In this document: one piece after another, positions 51,571 through 59,511 of the stretch
Position numbering within the stretch: position 1 is the stretch's first letter
Layout: the number at the start of each line of letters is the position of its first letter
NCBI RefSeq assembly: GCF_046156265.1
Contig: NZ_JAWDIR010000046.1
Coordinates: 186,001-250,000, forward strand
Direction of reading: 5' to 3'
Source: CAMDHY01 sp046156265
Lineage (GTDB): Bacteria; Pseudomonadota; Alphaproteobacteria; Rhizobiales; Segnochrobactraceae
Length of the DNA: 64,000 bases
Program-made: the position numbers and the translations under genes
The notes under the pieces: model-generated
What the model was told of the DNA's origin: nothing
The model's input: only the letters and a program-made list of their open reading frames with translations
Database searches by the model: none

Positions 51571-53286
51571 TTAGATGCCCAATCGCTCTTCGGTGGCGAT
51601 CCGTGGAAACGGCGTTCGCTCCTCCGCCTCGGCGCCACACAGAAGCGCCACCGCCCGGTCGGCGGCGTCCTGGAACGGCTCGAGCACCATGTCCGCCCCG
51701 GCGCTCAGCATCACCTGCGTATCGCTGGCGCTGTGCGAGGCGACGGCAACGCGGCCGTTGAAGCCGGCCGTGCGGGTCAGCTGGATGAGGGTCCGACGGG
51801 TATCCTCGTGACTGAGGCCGGTGGGGTGGATCGGCACGGTCGAGACGATCCACGCGGCGCCCGCCAGCGGCAGTTCCGTCACGAATTCCGGATCCGTCGC
51901 ATCGCCGAACTCCGTATCGAGACCTAGCTCGCGCCAGCGCCGGACCGCCAGAGGATTGAAGTCGACACCCAGCACGCGGATGCCGCGCTTCTTCAGGCGC
52001 AGCCCGAGCGCCGTGCCGAACCGCCCGAGCCCGAAGACGATCACCGTGTAGGCGTCACCCTGGTGGCTGCCCGCCTCGCTCGGCTCGCGCGGCGTGCCCT
52101 TGCGCTCGAAGCCGCCGAGCAGCGGCTCGCACCACGCATAGAGCTGGTGAGAGTAGGTGATCATGTAGGTGGACGCAGCGATGGTCACGAGGCCGACCAT
52201 CGTCACCAGCCCGAGGGCGTCCTCGCCGACATGACCAAGGCTGACGCCCATGGCGATGAAGATCAGGGAGAACTCGCTGATCTGCGCGACAGTCAGGCCT
52301 GCGAGGAACCCGGTCCGCTTGCGGTAGCCCATGGCACCCATGATCGCGAGCACGATCAAGGGATTGCCGATCAGCACGAAGAGCGAGAAGACGATCGCGC
52401 CGGTGATGTGGGCCCCCAGCAGCGAGAGGTCGAGCGTCGCCCCGAGGGCGATGAAGAAGAACAGCAGCAGGAAGTCGCGCAGCGGCGCGAGCCGGGCGGC
52501 GATGGTTTCGCGGTAGGGGGTGGAGGCGAGCGCCACGCCGGCCATCAGGCCGCCCACCTCCTTGCCGAGACCGACCGCATCGCCGATCGCCGCAAACATC
52601 GCCGCGAGTGCGATGGCGAAGATCACCAGCAGTTCCGGTGCTCTGGCGAGCCGCTCGGTCAGTGGGTCGGCGAGATAGCGCACGAACACGACGACGCCGA
52701 CGATCAGGGCGATGCCCGAGGCGAGTGCGGAGACCAGCGAGCCGCCGCCATGCCCGTCTCCCGGCGTGCCGACGCCGATGGCGGAGAGCAGGATCATCGC
52801 CAGAACGACGACCAGGTCCTGGACGATGAGGAAGCCGAGCGCGATCTGGCCGTGCAGCGCATCGATCTCGCGCTTGTCGGACAGGAGCTTCACGATGATG
52901 ATCGTCGAGGAGAATGTCAGCGCCACCGCCACATAGAGGCTGGTGACGTGGCCGAGGCCGAGGGCGAGCCCGATCAGGTAGCCGAAGAACGCGGTGAAGG
53001 CGACCTGGCCAAGGCCCGTCATCATCGAGACGGCACCGAGCGACCGGATCAGCTTCACGTCGAGCTTGATGCCGACGAGGAACAACAGAACGGCGATCCC
53101 GAGCTCCGACAAAAGGTCGATCTGGTCATTCGATCGCACGACGTCGAGCGCCGAGGGGCCGGCGATCAGGCCGACTGCGATGAAGCTGACGATCAGCGGC
53201 TGGCGCATGAGGAGGCCGACGAGACCGATGCCGGCCGCCATGGCGAGCAGAAGTGCCACTTCGGCGAATGGTGTCATCAGCGGCAT
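51571..53286 (-). CDS. KefB/CPA2-type K+(Na+)/H+ antiporter with TrkA-N domain
   Basis: 571 residues. An N-terminal CPA2 antiporter domain of about twelve helices (residues 1-390; LLSELGIAVLLFLVGIKLDVKLI, LTFSSTIIIVKLLSDKREID, GLGKEVGGLMAGVALAS) is joined to a cytoplasmic Rossmann TrkA-N domain (VIVFGLGRFGTALG near residue 415) that senses nucleotide or redox state. No TrkA-C domain is seen after it. ATG 53286 has AGGAGA; the longer frame upstream is disregarded. Its promoter region is shared with the divergent stress-protein gene. It precedes bchE on the same strand, 164 bp apart. Confidence 0.9.
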   Translation of the reverse strand: MPLMTPFAEVALLLAMAAGIGLVGLLMRQPLIVSFIAVGLIAGPSALDVVRSNDQIDLLSELGIAVLLFLVGIKLDVKLIRSLGAVSMMTGLGQVAFTAFFGYLIGLALGLGHVTSLYVAVALTFSSTIIIVKLLSDKREIDALHGQIALGFLIVQDLVVVLAMILLSAIGVGTPGDGHGGGSLVSALASGIALIVGVVVFVRYLADPLTERLARAPELLVIFAIALAAMFAAIGDAVGLGKEVGGLMAGVALASTPYRETIAARLAPLRDFLLLFFFIALGATLDLSLLGAHITGAIVFSLFVLIGNPLIVLAIMGAMGYRKRTGFLAGLTVAQISEFSLIFIAMGVSLGHVGEDALGLVTMVGLVTIAASTYMITYSHQLYAWCEPLLGGFERKGTPREPSEAGSHQGDAYTVIVFGLGRFGTALGLRLKKRGIRVLGVDFNPLAVRRWRELGLDTEFGDATDPEFVTELPLAGAAWIVSTVPIHPTGLSHEDTRRTLIQLTRTAGFNGRVAVASHSASDTQVMLSAGADMVLEPFQDAADRAVALLCGAEAEERTPFPRIATEERLGI

Positions 53287-53482
53287 CGGTTCTCCTCGTC
53301 GATGCGGAGAGAGGCCGCGAGAGCGGACCCGCCCCCGGCGGTGGTTGTCGAGATCGGTCGGGCGTCGCGCGCGACGGTGCGCCGACACCGCCGGCGGCCG
53401 ACGGTCCCCCCGCCCGATCGAGATCCGGGCGCCGACAGCCGCATGTCCGTCCTCAACCGTAGTGTCGAAGCGACCAGTTCAA

Positions 53483-53496
53483 TTGATTTGCGTCAA
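53483..53496. promoter_or_regulatory. FNR-type box upstream of the universal stress protein gene
   Basis: TTGATTTGCGTCAA matches TTGAT-N4-ATCAA with one mismatch, 65 bases upstream of the usp ATG and about 36 bases before a plausible start downstream of TATGCT (53514). Universal stress proteins under FNR/Anr control are known elsewhere. It could also serve the divergent antiporter gene. Confidence 0.7.
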
Positions 53497-53506
53497 CCCA
53501 AGATCA

Positions 53507-53524
53507 AATTCAGTATGCTGAATT
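53507..53524. promoter_or_regulatory. Palindrome over the probable -10 region of the usp promoter
   Basis: AATTCAG-TATG-CTGAATT is a perfect 7-bp inverted repeat overlapping the TATGCT candidate -10 box, 11 bases after the FNR-type site. Could be a repressor site or a cruciform-prone promoter. No cognate regulator identified. Confidence 0.45.
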
Positions 53525-53560
53525 CGCCACGGGAGACAATATATCTGCGAGGAGTGTCGG

Positions 53561-54427
53561 ATGCCGAAGATCATGCTTGCGACGGATTTCTCGGAAAGAT
53601 CCGACCGTGCACTGCGTCGGGCGATCCTGATGGCGAAGGAGATCGACGCGGGGTTGGTTCTCTTGCATGTGGTCGATGACGACCGGCCGCGCCGTATTGT
53701 CGAGCGGGACCGAGTGGATGCCGAAGCGTTGCTGCAGGAGCTCGCCGCCACGGTGCGCAGCGTGGACGACGTCGCCTGCGAGGCGCGTGTGATGCTGGCC
53801 GATCCGTTCGCCGGCATCCTGCAGGCGGTCGCCGAGGGTGAGCCGGACCTGTTGGTGATCGGGTCGCACCGTCGGCGGCTGCTGAGGGACGTCTTCGTCG
53901 GGACGACGGCGGAGCGCACGATCCGCGCCGTTACCACGCCCGTGCTGATGGTGAATGCGCCCCCCGTCGGACCCTACCGGCACATCCTGCTGACCACCGA
54001 TCTCTCGGAGGGCTCCCGCGAGACCCTGCAGGTCATGGGCAGGCTGAAGTTCGGCGCGCATGCGGCCCGGACGGTGCTGCATGTCTATGCCGCGCCGGCG
54101 CTGCGCCTCGCCATGGCGCATTCGCTGTCGAACGAGGACCAGGAGGACTACCTGCACCAAGAGCGTGCCGCGGCGTTGCAATCCCTGGCGGAGCTGATGG
54201 CCGCGTGTGGAGCCGGGGACGCGGCGGCGATCGCCCGTCATGACGGCACGACGGTCGCCAACGAGATCCTTACGGCGGCGGCGGAGCTGAAGGCGGATCT
54301 CGTCGTCGTCTCGACCCACGCCAAGACGTCGCTCGCACGGATGTTCCTCGGCAGCGTGACGGAGCAGGTGCTGCGGACGTCGCCGCTCGATGTCCTCGCC
54401 GTCCCGCCGGAGCTTGCGCGGAGATAG
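53561..54427 (+). CDS. Tandem-domain universal stress protein
   Basis: 288 residues made of two UspA domains. The first runs about 1-140 (KIMLATDFSERSDRALRRAI, then LLVIGSHRRRLLRDVFVGTTAERTIRAVTTPVLMV) and the second 145-286 (HILLTTDLSEGSRETL, then LVVVSTHAKTSLARMFLGSVTEQVLRTSPLDVLAV). Both keep the G-x9-G-x-S/T-like ATP-binding pattern only partly: the second has FLGSVTEQV. Cytoplasmic; role in energy or oxygen stress inferred from the FNR-type box. Confidence 0.93.
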   Translation: MPKIMLATDFSERSDRALRRAILMAKEIDAGLVLLHVVDDDRPRRIVERDRVDAEALLQELAATVRSVDDVACEARVMLADPFAGILQAVAEGEPDLLVIGSHRRRLLRDVFVGTTAERTIRAVTTPVLMVNAPPVGPYRHILLTTDLSEGSRETLQVMGRLKFGAHAARTVLHVYAAPALRLAMAHSLSNEDQEDYLHQERAAALQSLAELMAACGAGDAAAIARHDGTTVANEILTAAAELKADLVVVSTHAKTSLARMFLGSVTEQVLRTSPLDVLAVPPELARR

Positions 54428-54455
54428 CGCGCCGTCGGAGATGTCGGACGAGGGC

Positions 54456-54478
54456 GCCGCCCCGGTGGCCGGGGCGGC
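54456..54478. terminator. Hairpin between convergent usp and DUF2076 genes
   Basis: Ten-base-pair stem GCCGCCCCGG/CCGGGGCGGC with a TGG loop, 28 bases after the usp stop and 52 bases beyond the DUF2076 stop. Only short T-runs follow, so it may act as a bidirectional structure. Confidence 0.6.
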
Positions 54479-54530
54479 GGTTTCATGTCGTGGGCACGGC
54501 GAGCCCGTTTAGGCGCACCCGCGCGGTCGA

Positions 54531-55199
54531 TCAGAGCTCGTCGCCGCCGAAGAAGCTGTCGAAGAAGCCGCCGCCGCCCTCGTCGCCGCCTCCCATGTCC
54601 GCGGCACCGACGTCGTCGGCGGGGGGCTCGTCGGCCGGCGGTGCGGCGGGCTCGGCCGCCTGGGCCTGATCGCCCTGGAACATGCCGGCGATGGCGCTGC
54701 CGAGCAGCATGCCGCCGGCGACGCCCATCGCCGTCTGCGCCGCGCCGGCGAGGAAGCCGCCGCCCGGACGCTGCGCCATGCCTGCGGCACCCATGCCCGC
54801 CGCTCCCATGCCGGCGGCACCGGCACCCGGTGCCCCCATGCCGGGCGCTCCCATCGGCTGGGCCGCCATCGGCTGGGCCCCCATGCCGACGCGTGGCACC
54901 GTCCGCGGCCGCGCCGGCTCGCGGGAGCCGCCGCCGAACAGGCCGCCGAGCAGTCCGCCCCCGCCGGCCGGGCGGGCGGAAAGCTCCTGCTCGAGTTCCT
55001 CGATGCGGGCCTGCGCTGACTGCAGGGCGTAGTCCTGCATGACGATCGTCTGGGCCATGTAGTAGGGCGCGCCGGGCTGGCGGGCGATCTCGGCGCGGAT
55101 GAACGCCTCGGCCTCGCCATCGCGCGGCGGCGACTGGCTCTCGACCTGGTTGAGGCGCTGGAACAGGCCCTCGATCGCCTGGCGGTCGCTGTTGTCCAT
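54531..55199 (-). CDS. DUF2076 protein
   Basis: 222 residues. N-terminal helical DUF2076 region (IEGLFQRLNQVESQSPPRDGEAEAFIRAEIARQPGAPYYMAQTIVMQDYAL), a coiled segment (RIEELEQELSA), a glycine-rich stretch with repeated GMGA/GAAGM units (about residues 85-140), a hydrophobic segment (AGAAQTAMGVAGGMLLGSAIAGMF) and a C-terminal acidic Gly/Asp-rich tail ending DSFFGGDEL. Similar proteins are periplasmic-ligand-binding sensors by name only; function unknown. Thirty-two bases from the Bax-inhibitor-like gene on the same strand. Confidence 0.85.
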   Translation of the reverse strand: MDNSDRQAIEGLFQRLNQVESQSPPRDGEAEAFIRAEIARQPGAPYYMAQTIVMQDYALQSAQARIEELEQELSARPAGGGGLLGGLFGGGSREPARPRTVPRVGMGAQPMAAQPMGAPGMGAPGAGAAGMGAAGMGAAGMAQRPGGGFLAGAAQTAMGVAGGMLLGSAIAGMFQGDQAQAAEPAAPPADEPPADDVGAADMGGGDEGGGGFFDSFFGGDEL

Positions 55200-55231
55200 C
55201 GGTGTGGCTCCGTGCTGGTACCGAGAGGGTG

Positions 55232-55957
55232 TCACTCCTCCCGCTGACCGGTGAAGGCCAGCAGAAGCTGGAAGATGTTGACGAAGTTGAGGTAGAGCGA
55301 CAGCGCGCCGGAAACGGCGAGCTTCTGCAGGGACTCGTCGCCGAAGTGTTCGGCGTACTGCTCCTTGATCGACTGGGTGTCCCACGCCGTCAGGCCGACG
55401 AAGACGAGGACGCCGATCACCGAGATGGCGAACTGCAGCGCCGTCGAGCCGACGAACAGGTTGACGAGGCTCGCGATCACCACGCCGATCAGCCCCATGA
55501 TCAGGAACGAACCGAACTTCGACAGGTCCCGCTTCGTCGTGTAGCCGTAGAGGCTGGTCGCCCCGAACATCGCCGCCGTGATGAAGAACGTCCGGGCGAT
55601 GCTGGTGCCGGTGAACACCAGGAACACCGACGACAGCGACAGCCCCATGACGGCGCAGAAGGCCCAGAACATCAGCTGGGCGGTGGCGGCCGTCATCGTC
55701 TGGATGCGGAAGGCGAAGAAGAACACGAAGGCGAGCGGCGCCAGCATCACCACCCACTTCAGCGGGGTGGAGAAGATCGGCACGTAGAGGGCCGGCGTCG
55801 AGGCGACGATGAAGGCGACGAGGCCCGTCATCACCAGCCCGAGGCCCATGTAGTTGTAGACGCGCAGCATGTGGCGGCGCAGGCCCTCGTCGAAGACGGC
55901 GCGGTCAATGGGGGCGGCGACGGTGCCGCGCGGGAAGCCGAAACCTGCGTTGGTCAT
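55232..55957 (-). CDS. Bax inhibitor-1/YccA family membrane protein
   Basis: 241 residues with seven hydrophobic helices. Family marks: FDEGLRRHMLRVYNYMGLGLVMTG at the start, GLSLSSVFLVFTGTSIARTFFITA, and FVGLTAWDTQSIKE with the di-aspartate region and final NIFQLLLAF. Homologues are pH-dependent calcium leak channels or interact with FtsH. Cytoplasmic membrane. No special context here. Confidence 0.94.
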   Translation of the reverse strand: MTNAGFGFPRGTVAAPIDRAVFDEGLRRHMLRVYNYMGLGLVMTGLVAFIVASTPALYVPIFSTPLKWVVMLAPLAFVFFFAFRIQTMTAATAQLMFWAFCAVMGLSLSSVFLVFTGTSIARTFFITAAMFGATSLYGYTTKRDLSKFGSFLIMGLIGVVIASLVNLFVGSTALQFAISVIGVLVFVGLTAWDTQSIKEQYAEHFGDESLQKLAVSGALSLYLNFVNIFQLLLAFTGQREE

Positions 55958-55989
55958 GGGCGAAGCCTCGTCCGGTTGCGTTGAAGGGG

Positions 55990-56763
55990 TCAGTGGAGGG
56001 TGCGGGCCAGCCGGTCGGCCGCCCGGTCGAGATCGTCGCCCTCGCCGGTGGCGGCGACGAGCGCATAGGCGACGTCGCCCACCTGCCAGTGGGCGGCGCT
56101 GAGCTCGCCCTCGGTGGTCACCGTCGGCGAAACGACGTCGAAGCCGCCGGGCCGCACCGCGAACAGCGAGGCGGCGCCGAGCTCGGGCGACTGCAGCGCC
56201 ATCTCGACGCTCGGCCCGTAGGCGGAGGGGAACACCTGCACGTCGCGCACCTGCCAGCCCTCCGGCAGCTCCGGCAGCACCACGGCGGTGGCGGCGCGGA
56301 TCTCCTGCGGGTCGAAGGTGCGCACCTCCGGCTGGGACGCCATCTCGGCGCGCAGCAGCACGGTGCGATGCGCCATAACGGCGGCCGCGACGTAGGAGGG
56401 GGGCTGCGTCGAAGCGGCGACGTCGCCGACGGTGAGCGCCCCGAACTCGGCGTGGGCGATCCAGCCGGCGCCGACGAGCAGCACCAGCGCGGCGGCGCGG
56501 CGGACGTGGCCGATCACCACCCCGCGCCGGAGCCCGCGCTGCAGCCGGCGGGCGGCATCGGTGGTGGAAGGGCGACGGGGCAGGGCGGTCTCGGCGAGCG
56601 CCAGCCGCAGTTCGTCACGGGTGCGCAGGTCCGCCATGACGCGCATCGCCAGCGCCGGCTGGCCGGAGAGGTATGCCTCGACGGCGATGCGGCGTGGTGC
56701 CGACAGCTGGTCGTCGACATAGGCGTCGAGCTCGAACTCGCTCACCGGTTCAGTGTGGCTCAT
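55990..56763 (-). CDS. Anti-sigma factor, membrane-anchored
   Basis: 257 residues. The N-terminal about 90 residues form a ChrR/zinc-less anti-sigma domain (EFELDAYVDDQLSAPRRIAVEAYLSGQP), followed by one membrane helix (AAALVLLVGAGWIAH) and a 150-residue periplasmic domain. No HxxxCxxC zinc motif is present. The gene overlaps the sigma gene by 14 bases on the same strand, so the product should hold that sigma factor inactive until an envelope signal acts. Confidence 0.85.
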   Translation of the reverse strand: MSHTEPVSEFELDAYVDDQLSAPRRIAVEAYLSGQPALAMRVMADLRTRDELRLALAETALPRRPSTTDAARRLQRGLRRGVVIGHVRRAAALVLLVGAGWIAHAEFGALTVGDVAASTQPPSYVAAAVMAHRTVLLRAEMASQPEVRTFDPQEIRAATAVVLPELPEGWQVRDVQVFPSAYGPSVEMALQSPELGAASLFAVRPGGFDVVSPTVTTEGELSAAHWQVGDVAYALVAATGEGDDLDRAADRLARTLH

Positions 56764-57295
56764 CGTTGCCTCCGACGATCCTCAGGCGCGGCGCGGGACC
56801 CGACAGCGGCGTGCCGTCCTCCACCGCCCTCAGCGCCGCGCGCGCCCGGGCGAGGCGCGACATCACCGTGCCGACCGGCACCCCGAGGGAGGCTGCCGCC
56901 TCCGCGTAGGTGAGCCCCTCGATGGCGACCAGATGCAGGGCGGCCCGCTGGTCGTCCGGCAGCGCCAGGAAGGCCTCGCGCACCTCGGCGAGGCGCACGG
57001 AATGTTCCTGCGCCGCCGGCGCCGCCGTCTCGCTCACCTCCGCCACCCGGGTCGCGCCCGCCGTCTCGCCCCGCCGCCGGCGCAGGCGGTCGATGAAGCA
57101 GTTGTGCAGGATCGACATCAGCCAGACGCGCAGGTTGCGGTCGTGCCGGAAGGTGGCGCGGCGCTCGTAGGCGCGCACCAGCGTGTCGTGCACGAGGTCC
57201 TCGGCCTCCTCGCCGCCGCGCGACAGCGACCCGGCATAGCGGCGCAACGCGCCGAGCTCGGCCAGCACATCGAAGCGGTCGGGAGTGTCGCTCAT
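56750..57295 (-). CDS. ECF RNA polymerase sigma factor
   Basis: 181 residues with region 2 (EDLVHDTLVRAYERRATFRHDRNLRVWLMSILHNCFIDRLRRRR) and region 4 (ALPDDQRAALHLVAIEGLTYAEAAASLGVPVGTVMSRLARARAAL). ECF-type alternative sigma factor; its regulon is not visible. Upstream (minus strand) lies a run of nine T at about 57351-57343. First gene of a two-gene operon with its anti-sigma factor. Confidence 0.93.
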   Translation of the reverse strand: MSDTPDRFDVLAELGALRRYAGSLSRGGEEAEDLVHDTLVRAYERRATFRHDRNLRVWLMSILHNCFIDRLRRRRGETAGATRVAEVSETAAPAAQEHSVRLAEVREAFLALPDDQRAALHLVAIEGLTYAEAAASLGVPVGTVMSRLARARAALRAVEDGTPLSGPAPRLRIVGGNDEPH

Positions 57296-57437
57296 GCCCC
57301 GTATACGGAGCGCCCCCCGCTGCTAGTCCACGGGCACGCGAAAAAAAAACTTCGGCCGCGCGCGCTCACCCTGCGCGCCAGGTGGGAGGCGACGGCTTCC
57401 GTTCCCGCGGGCGCCGGCCGGTTGACGGCCGCCGGCA

Positions 57438-57453
57438 ATTCGTAATAACGAAT
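57438..57453. promoter_or_regulatory. Palindrome in front of the Rrf2 gene (putative auto-operator)
   Basis: ATTCGT-AATA-ACGAAT, a perfect 6-bp inverted repeat, ends five bases before the Rrf2 ATG in an A/T-rich island. Position and symmetry suit self-repression by the Rrf2 protein, and the closeness to the ATG suggests a short or absent 5' leader. Confidence 0.65.
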
Positions 57454-57458
57454 GTTAC

Positions 57459-57926
57459 ATGAACCGTGACAGCCGCCTCTCCTCCGTTCTGCACGCCCTC
57501 CTGCACATGGCCGACGCCGAGGCGCCGATGACCTCGCAGCAGCTGGCGGTCTGCATGAACACCCATCCCGTCGTCGTGCGGCGGACGATGGCGCACCTGC
57601 GCGAGGCGGGGCTTGTGCGCTCCGGCAAGGGGCCGGGCGGCGGCTGGTCGATCGCCTGCGACCTCGCGACCGTGACGCTGCGCGACGTCCATGCCGTGCT
57701 CGGCGAGCCGGCGGTCTTCGCCATCGGCAACCACAACGACCGCCCGGCCTGCCTGGTCGAGCAGTCGGTCAACGCCGTGCTGGACGACGCCTTCCGGGCC
57801 GCCGAGGCGCTGCTGCTCGCGCGCTTCCAGGCGGTGACGCTCGCCTCGCTTGCGGCGGAGTTCTCCCGCCGCTTCGCCGCGCACCGCGCCGCTCCCATCC
57901 TCGCGTCCTCGGAGGACCCCCAATGA
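57459..57926 (+). CDS. Rrf2-family transcriptional regulator
   Basis: 155 residues, winged-helix N-terminus (SSVLHALLHMADAEAPMTSQQLAVCMNTHPVVVRRTMAHLREAGLVRSGKGPGGGW) as in YwnA/Rrf2 proteins, and a helical C-terminus. Only scattered cysteines (LAVCMNT, SIACDL, PACLVE) and no typical Fe-S cluster triad, so it may sense thiol or electrophile stress rather than iron-sulfur status. Stop overlaps the next gene by four bases (ATGA), making the oxidoreductase its probable target. Confidence 0.88.
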   Translation: MNRDSRLSSVLHALLHMADAEAPMTSQQLAVCMNTHPVVVRRTMAHLREAGLVRSGKGPGGGWSIACDLATVTLRDVHAVLGEPAVFAIGNHNDRPACLVEQSVNAVLDDAFRAAEALLLARFQAVTLASLAAEFSRRFAAHRAAPILASSEDPQ

Positions 57927-58807
57927 TCCATGACGTCATCGTCGTTGGCGGCAGCTATGCCGGCCTTTCCGCCACCTTGCAGCTCGCCCGCGCCCGCAAG
58001 TCCGTGCTGGTGATCGACGCCGGCCGGCGCCGCAACCGCTTCACCGCCCACGCCCACGGCTTCCTCGGCCACGACGGCTGGGAGCCGGGCGCCATCGCGG
58101 CGAAGGCGCGCGAGCAGGTGCTCGCCTATCCGACCGTGCGCTTTGTGGCCGACGAGGCGACCGGCGCCGCCGCCACCGCAGATGGCTTCACCGTCACGCT
58201 CGCCGGTGGCGAAACGTCGACCGGCCGCCGCATCGTGCTCGCCCCCGGCGTCGAGGACACTCTGCCCGACGTACCGGGGCTCGCCGAGCGCTGGGGCAAG
58301 GGCGTCTACAACTGCCCCTATTGCGACGGCTATGAGCGTGGCGGCGGCCCGCTCGGCGTGCTCGCGGTGGGCGAGCTGTCGATGCACCAGGCGATGCTGA
58401 TCCCGGAGTGGGGGCCGACGACGCTGTTCACCAACGGCGCCTTCGAGCCGACCGCCGAGCAGATGCAGCAGCTCGCCGCGCGCGGTGTGCGGGTCGAGCC
58501 AGTCCCCGTCTCGCATCTCGTCGACGCTGCGAGCGTCGTGCTCGCCGATGGCCGCGTCGTGGCGCTTGCCGGCCTGTTCACCGCCGGTCGGACACGGCCG
58601 AACGGCACGCTCGCCCATGATCTCGGCTGCATGCTGGAGGAGGGGCCGACAGGACCCTTCATCGTCACCGATGCGATGAAGCAGACGAGCGTGGCGGGCG
58701 TCTTCGCCGGCGGCGACGCCGCGCGGCCGGCAGGCTCGGTTGCGCTCGCGGTCGGCGACGGCGCCATGGCGGGCATCGCCACCCACCGCTCGCTGCTGAT
58801 GGGATGA
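57923..58807 (+). CDS. Thioredoxin-reductase-like FAD/NAD(P) oxidoreductase
   Basis: 294 residues. FAD-binding IVVGGSYAGLSATLQLARA at the start, active-site-like dithiol YNCPYCDGYE near residue 133, and the C-terminal FAD motif GVFAGGDAARPAGSVALAVGDG. The usual second dinucleotide motif is altered (GVLAVGELSMHQAML), as in NAD(P)H-independent or alternative-electron-donor thioredoxin reductase-like proteins. Coupled to the Rrf2 regulator, a pairing seen for redox-stress enzymes. Confidence 0.88.
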   Translation: MIHDVIVVGGSYAGLSATLQLARARKSVLVIDAGRRRNRFTAHAHGFLGHDGWEPGAIAAKAREQVLAYPTVRFVADEATGAAATADGFTVTLAGGETSTGRRIVLAPGVEDTLPDVPGLAERWGKGVYNCPYCDGYERGGGPLGVLAVGELSMHQAMLIPEWGPTTLFTNGAFEPTAEQMQQLAARGVRVEPVPVSHLVDAASVVLADGRVVALAGLFTAGRTRPNGTLAHDLGCMLEEGPTGPFIVTDAMKQTSVAGVFAGGDAARPAGSVALAVGDGAMAGIATHRSLLMG

Positions 58808-58873
58808 GGCCGGCTGCGGCGGCATCGCCGCGCGGCCGTCGCGCCACGGCGCGATGTCGCCCGATGCCGTCGC

Positions 58874-59272
58874 TCAGGCTGCCTCGGGCAGCTTCGCGAT
58901 CACCTTGATCTCGGCGTCGAAGCCGGCGAGCCAGGTGACGCCGAGGGCGGTCCAGTTCGGGTAGGGCGGCTCGCCGATCATCTCCTGGCGGACCGCCATG
59001 AAGGTCTCGAACTGCGCGGCCGGATCGGTGTGGAAGCTCGTCACGTCGACGACATCGTCGAACGTGCAGCCGGCGGCCGCGAGCACGGCGTTGAGGTTGG
59101 CGAAGGCGAGGCGGACCTGCTTCTCGTAGTCCGGCTCGGCCGAGCCGTCCTCGCGGCTGCCGACCTGGCCGGACACGAACAAGAAGCCGCCGGAGCGGAC
59201 GGCGGCCGAGTAGCGGTTGATCTCGTAGAGGGCCTGCCGGCCGGCGGGAAAGACGGCGTCGCGCTTGGTCAT
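58874..59272 (-). CDS. RidA (YjgF/UK114) family protein
   Basis: 132 residues. FLFVSGQVGSREDGSAEPDYEKQVRLAFANLNAVLAAAGCTFDDVVDVTSFHTD is RidA-like, but the C-terminal segment (NWTALGVTWLAGFDAEIKVIAKLPE) has the strand in which canonical RidA carries the catalytic Arg; here LAGFDAEI places no Arg at that point, so it belongs to a Rid subgroup of unknown activity. Start ATG 59272. Divergent from the TetR gene across two palindromic sites. Confidence 0.88.
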   Translation of the reverse strand: MTKRDAVFPAGRQALYEINRYSAAVRSGGFLFVSGQVGSREDGSAEPDYEKQVRLAFANLNAVLAAAGCTFDDVVDVTSFHTDPAAQFETFMAVRQEMIGEPPYPNWTALGVTWLAGFDAEIKVIAKLPEAA

Positions 59273-59453
59273 CGGTGTGGTCTCCAATTGCATGCGGTGG
59301 ACCGCCCGCGCGAGGGCGCGCGGTCGTCCTGCCGGCGGGGGACGAGCGGTTGGTGTCGTACGGCCCATCTTCCGGGCGTGATGCGGATGGCTGGCCACGG
59401 ATGGCCGGCCGAAGCGGGCCTTGCTGGCGTCCACGGATGCCGGCATAATCCAT

Positions 59454-59468
59454 CATACGCTGCGTATG
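59454..59468. promoter_or_regulatory. TetR-type operator, site 1
   Basis: CATACGC-T-GCGTATG, a perfect 7-bp inverted repeat in the RidA/TetR divergent gap. Shares the CATACG half-site with the palindrome eight bases to the right. Confidence 0.7.
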
Positions 59469-59475
59469 TCAACTA

Positions 59476-59492
59476 GCATACGACGCGTATGC
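59476..59492. promoter_or_regulatory. TetR-type operator, site 2
   Basis: GCATACG-ACG-CGTATGC, a perfect 7-bp inverted repeat ending 19 bases before the TetR start codon. Same half-site as site 1 with a different spacer, suggesting two repressor dimers controlling both genes. Confidence 0.7.
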
Positions 59493-59511
59493 AGAGTTCC
59501 GAGGTGCGGGC

